This document shows, piece after piece, positions 34,645 to 36,606 of a stretch of DNA of 36,606 nucleotides. Positions within the stretch are counted from its first letter, which is position 1. Each line of letters opens with the position of its first letter. Source of the stretch: Chitinophagaceae bacterium (GTDB taxonomy: Bacteria > Bacteroidota > Bacteroidia > Chitinophagales > Chitinophagaceae); contig CANCAY010000019.1 in assembly GCA_947374225.1 (NCBI GenBank), positions 1 through 36,606 on the forward strand, written 5' to 3'. The position numbers and the translations under genes were made by a program. The notes under the pieces are model-generated. The model had not been told where the DNA came from. It searched no databases and saw only the letters and a list, made by a program, of their open reading frames with translations.

Positions 34645-35196
34645 CTAAACCATCACATGTGTTTGTTTTACTACACCCATTATAAATACACTCTGTACTT
34701 GTCCAATGTTCTCCGCTTGACTTAATTTATTTACATGGAAATTATAATAGCTATTCATGTCTTCTGTTACAATTTTTAACATAAAATCAAACTCCCCAGA
34801 GATACTATAACATTCCATCACTTCTGGTAATTCGTTAATGAGCTTAATAAATTGCGTACCCGATTTTTTACTGTGTTGATTCAACGATACATAACAAATA
34901 ACCATTAAACCTTTCCTCACTTTGGCTCCGTCAATTAAAGTGGCATATTGTTTTATCACCCCATTCGATTCTAATCGTTTAATTCTTTCGTGCACTGGGG
35001 TGGTACTTAATTGAACCGCTTCTGCAATTTCCTTAACCGACATTCTTGCATTGACCTGCAAAAGTCTCAAAATTGATAAATCCTTGGCGTCCAAAGTCAC
35101 CGTGTTATTTGACAAATTATTTGCCGTAGCGTTTGACGAATTATTGACTGTCGAATTTAAATTAGCCGAATCTACTATTTGGGACTTATTTTTCAT
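34645..35196 (-). CDS. Lrp/AsnC-family transcriptional regulator
   Basis: A 183-aa feast/famine regulator. Residues 1-33 are an unusual Asn/Ser/Thr-rich extension (VNNSSNATANNLSNNT) that looks disordered. Then follow the HTH domain (about 35-95; LDAKDLSILRLLQVNARMSV, LSTTPVHERIKRLE) and the RAM ligand domain (about 100-178; GEFDFMLKIV). Family members of about 155 aa lack the extension. It diverges from the S-adenosylhomocysteinase gene across 115 bp that holds a direct repeat (35207-35237), so control of that gene and of itself is plausible but inferred. The ATG at 35196 is clear. Confidence 0.93.
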   Translation of the reverse strand: MKNKSQIVDSANLNSTVNNSSNATANNLSNNTVTLDAKDLSILRLLQVNARMSVKEIAEAVQLSTTPVHERIKRLESNGVIKQYATLIDGAKVRKGLMVICYVSLNQHSKKSGTQFIKLINELPEVMECYSISGEFDFMLKIVTEDMNSYYNFHVNKLSQAENIGQVQSVFIMGVVKQTHVMV

Positions 35197-35206
35197 ATCA
35201 AAAAAG

Positions 35207-35237
35207 CATTTATAGTATTAAAATTAGTCATTTATAG
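35207..35237. promoter_or_regulatory. Direct repeat CATTTATAG in the Lrp/ahcY intergenic region
   Basis: CATTTATAG occurs at 35207-35215 and 35229-35237, 22 bp apart (about two turns), in very AT-rich DNA. It is a candidate site for the divergent Lrp-type regulator. Confidence 0.35.
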
Positions 35238-35285
35238 ACGATTTTACTAAATTTTAGATAAATTTTATTACTATCTCCTATGAAT

Positions 35286-35293
35286 TACCTTTG
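35286..35293 (+). promoter_or_regulatory. -7 promoter box of ahcY
   Basis: TACCTTTG, an exact consensus match, 18 bp before the ATG at 35312. Confidence 0.5.
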
Positions 35294-35311
35294 CAACATA
35301 AATTAAATACT

Positions 35312-36606
35312 ATGTCTCGTTTAGAAAACATTGATTTTAGCCTACCTTATAAAGTAGCAGATATTACCCTAGCAGATTGGGGTCGTAAAGAAATTCGTTT
35401 AGCTGAAGCAGAAATGCCAGGTTTAATGGCTATCCGTGCTGAGTACGGTCCTAGTCAACCATTAAAAGGTGCTAGAATTGCAGGTTGTTTACACATGACT
35501 ATCCAAACAGCAGTGTTAATTGAAACATTAACTGCTTTAGGTGCTGAAGTTAAGTGGAGCTCTTGTAATATATTCTCTACACAAGACCAAGCTGCTGCTG
35601 CCATTGCTGCAACAGGTGTTGGTGTATTTGCATGGAAAGGGCAAAGTGTTGAGGAAGGTGACTGGTGTATAGAACAAACATTGTTTTTCGGAAGTGCTGA
35701 AAAACCATTGAATATGATCTTGGATGATGGTGGTGATTTAACAAATATGGTATTTGATGTATACCCTCAATTTGTTGGTGGAATTAAAGGATTAAGTGAA
35801 GAAACAACTACAGGTGTACACCGTTTATATGAGCGTATGGCTAAAGGTACTTTACCAATTCCTGCAATCAACGTAAACGATTCAGTTACAAAATCTAAAT
35901 TCGATAATAAGTACGGTTGTCAAGAGTCATTAGTAGATGCGATTCGTCGTGCTACAGACGTCATGATGGCTGGTAAGGTTGCAGTAGTAGGTTCATACGG
36001 AGACGTAGGCAAAGGTTCTGCTGCTTCATTACGTGGTGCAGGTTGTCGTGTAATTGTTACTGAGATTGATCCAATTTGTGCTTTACAAGCAGCAATGGAT
36101 GGATATGAAGTAAAGAAAATGATTAACGCAGTAAAAGAAGCAGACATTATTGTGACTGCCTCTGGATGTCGCGACTTGATCAACGAAAGCCATTTTAGAG
36201 TCATGAAAGACAAGGCGATTGTTTGTAATATTGGCCACTTTGATATCGAAATTGACATGGCTTGGTTAAATAAAAACTACGGTCATACAAAAGACACCAT
36301 CAAGCCTCAAGTTGACTTGTACAATATTGATGGTAAAGATGTTATCATTCTTGCTGAAGGTCGTTTAGTAAACTTAGGTTGTGCAACTGGTCACCCTAGC
36401 TTTGTAATGAGTAACTCTTTCTCTAACCAAACTTTGGCACAAATTGAACTTTGGACAAATAGCAAGAGCTATGAAAACAAAGTGTACGTTTTACCTAAGC
36501 ATTTGGATGAGAAAGTTGCAAGATTACACTTAGCTAAAGTAGGTGCTGAATTAGACGAATTAACTACAGAACAAGCTGAATACTTAGGAATACCTAAGGC
36601 TGGACC
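35312..36606 (+). CDS. ahcY: S-adenosylhomocysteinase, 3' end outside the window
   Basis: Adenosylhomocysteinase splits S-adenosylhomocysteine into homocysteine and adenosine, recycling the product of methyltransferases. 431 codons are visible before the window ends, with no stop, so only the extreme C-terminus is missing. Landmarks are the N-terminal [14 protein letters not shown], substrate-site [17 protein letters not shown] with its catalytic Lys and Asp, NAD-binding [13 protein letters not shown], and GHFDIEIDM followed by [16 protein letters not shown] at 35312 is supported by an exact -7 box 18 bp upstream. Many codons are GGT, GCT and CGT, suggesting high expression. The gene diverges from the Lrp-type regulator. 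Confidence 0.97.
   Translation, partial: MSRLENIDFSLPYKVADITLADWGRKEIRLAEAEMPGLMAIRAEYGPSQPLKGARIAGCLHMTIQTAVLIETLTALGAEVKWSSCNIFSTQDQAAAAIAATGVGVFAWKGQSVEEGDWCIEQTLFFGSAEKPLNMILDDGGDLTNMVFDVYPQFVGGIKGLSEETTTGVHRLYERMAKGTLPIPAINVNDSVTKSKFDNKYGCQESLVDAIRRATDVMMAGKVAVVGSYGDVGKGSAASLRGAGCRVIVTEIDPICALQAAMDGYEVKKMINAVKEADIIVTASGCRDLINESHFRVMKDKAIVCNIGHFDIEIDMAWLNKNYGHTKDTIKPQVDLYNIDGKDVIILAEGRLVNLGCATGHPSFVMSNSFSNQTLAQIELWTNSKSYENKVYVLPKHLDEKVARLHLAKVGAELDELTTEQAEYLGIPKAG

Overview
The window comes from an AT-rich member of the Bacteroidota. Protein families and gene pairings (ferredoxin/LuxC-like reductase, DUF3667, ORF6N, YfhO, MqnA) suggest Chitinophagaceae or a close relative. Eight putative promoters match the Bacteroidota -7 box TAnnTTTG (some with a TTG about 19 bp upstream). 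Genes lack obvious Shine-Dalgarno sequences and A/T-ending codons dominate. Assignment below phylum is inference.

Layout. 1-4.1 kb: a small hypothetical gene, a rhodanese, a PASTA-domain membrane protein, D-Ala-D-Ala ligase and a 2[4Fe-4S] ferredoxin, which diverges from a LuxC-type acyl-CoA reductase. 4.2-10 kb: an HtrA/DegP protease, an exported GH106-like glycosidase, MazG and a DUF3667 membrane protein. 10.0-10.6 kb: three 80-bp tandem repeats, then tRNA-Leu(UAA) and tRNA-Gly(GCC). 10.6-14.9 kb: a small membrane protein, a glycosyltransferase, ornithine aminotransferase, two hypothetical envelope proteins, a second copy of the tRNA-linked repeat and tRNA-Cys(GCA). 15-18.3 kb: nucleoside phosphorylase, DapF and a Nudix hydrolase, convergent with a YhhQ-type transporter and a small membrane partner. 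18.4-28 kb: a surface-glycan block on both strands with a YfhO protein, four GT2 glycosyltransferases, an acyltransferase, an FkbM methyltransferase and a flippase. 28-36.6 kb: MqnA, PurB, a DnaQ-like exonuclease, ValS, a GNAT, an ORF6N protein, an Lrp/AsnC regulator and the truncated start of S-adenosylhomocysteinase.

Most genes are core metabolism and cell envelope. Ddl and DapF serve peptidoglycan precursors, and the GT2/flippase block probably builds a surface polysaccharide. MqnA points to futalosine-route menaquinone synthesis.

The most unusual material is non-coding. (1) A structured repeat family lies immediately beyond the terminators of tRNA-Leu and tRNA-Cys. Its hairpins keep the CTTCG apex and the mismatch positions, but the stem sequences differ with base pairing preserved; one locus carries a perfect-period 80-bp array. 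(2) Two long perfect palindromes sit 42 bp apart upstream of the ORF6N gene, and a third palindrome with the same TCACA-N3-TGTGA core lies inside it. (3) Two strong terminator hairpins sit directly in front of co-directional genes with no room for a separate promoter. (4) Two -7 boxes lie exactly 4 nt before an ATG, which predicts leaderless mRNAs.
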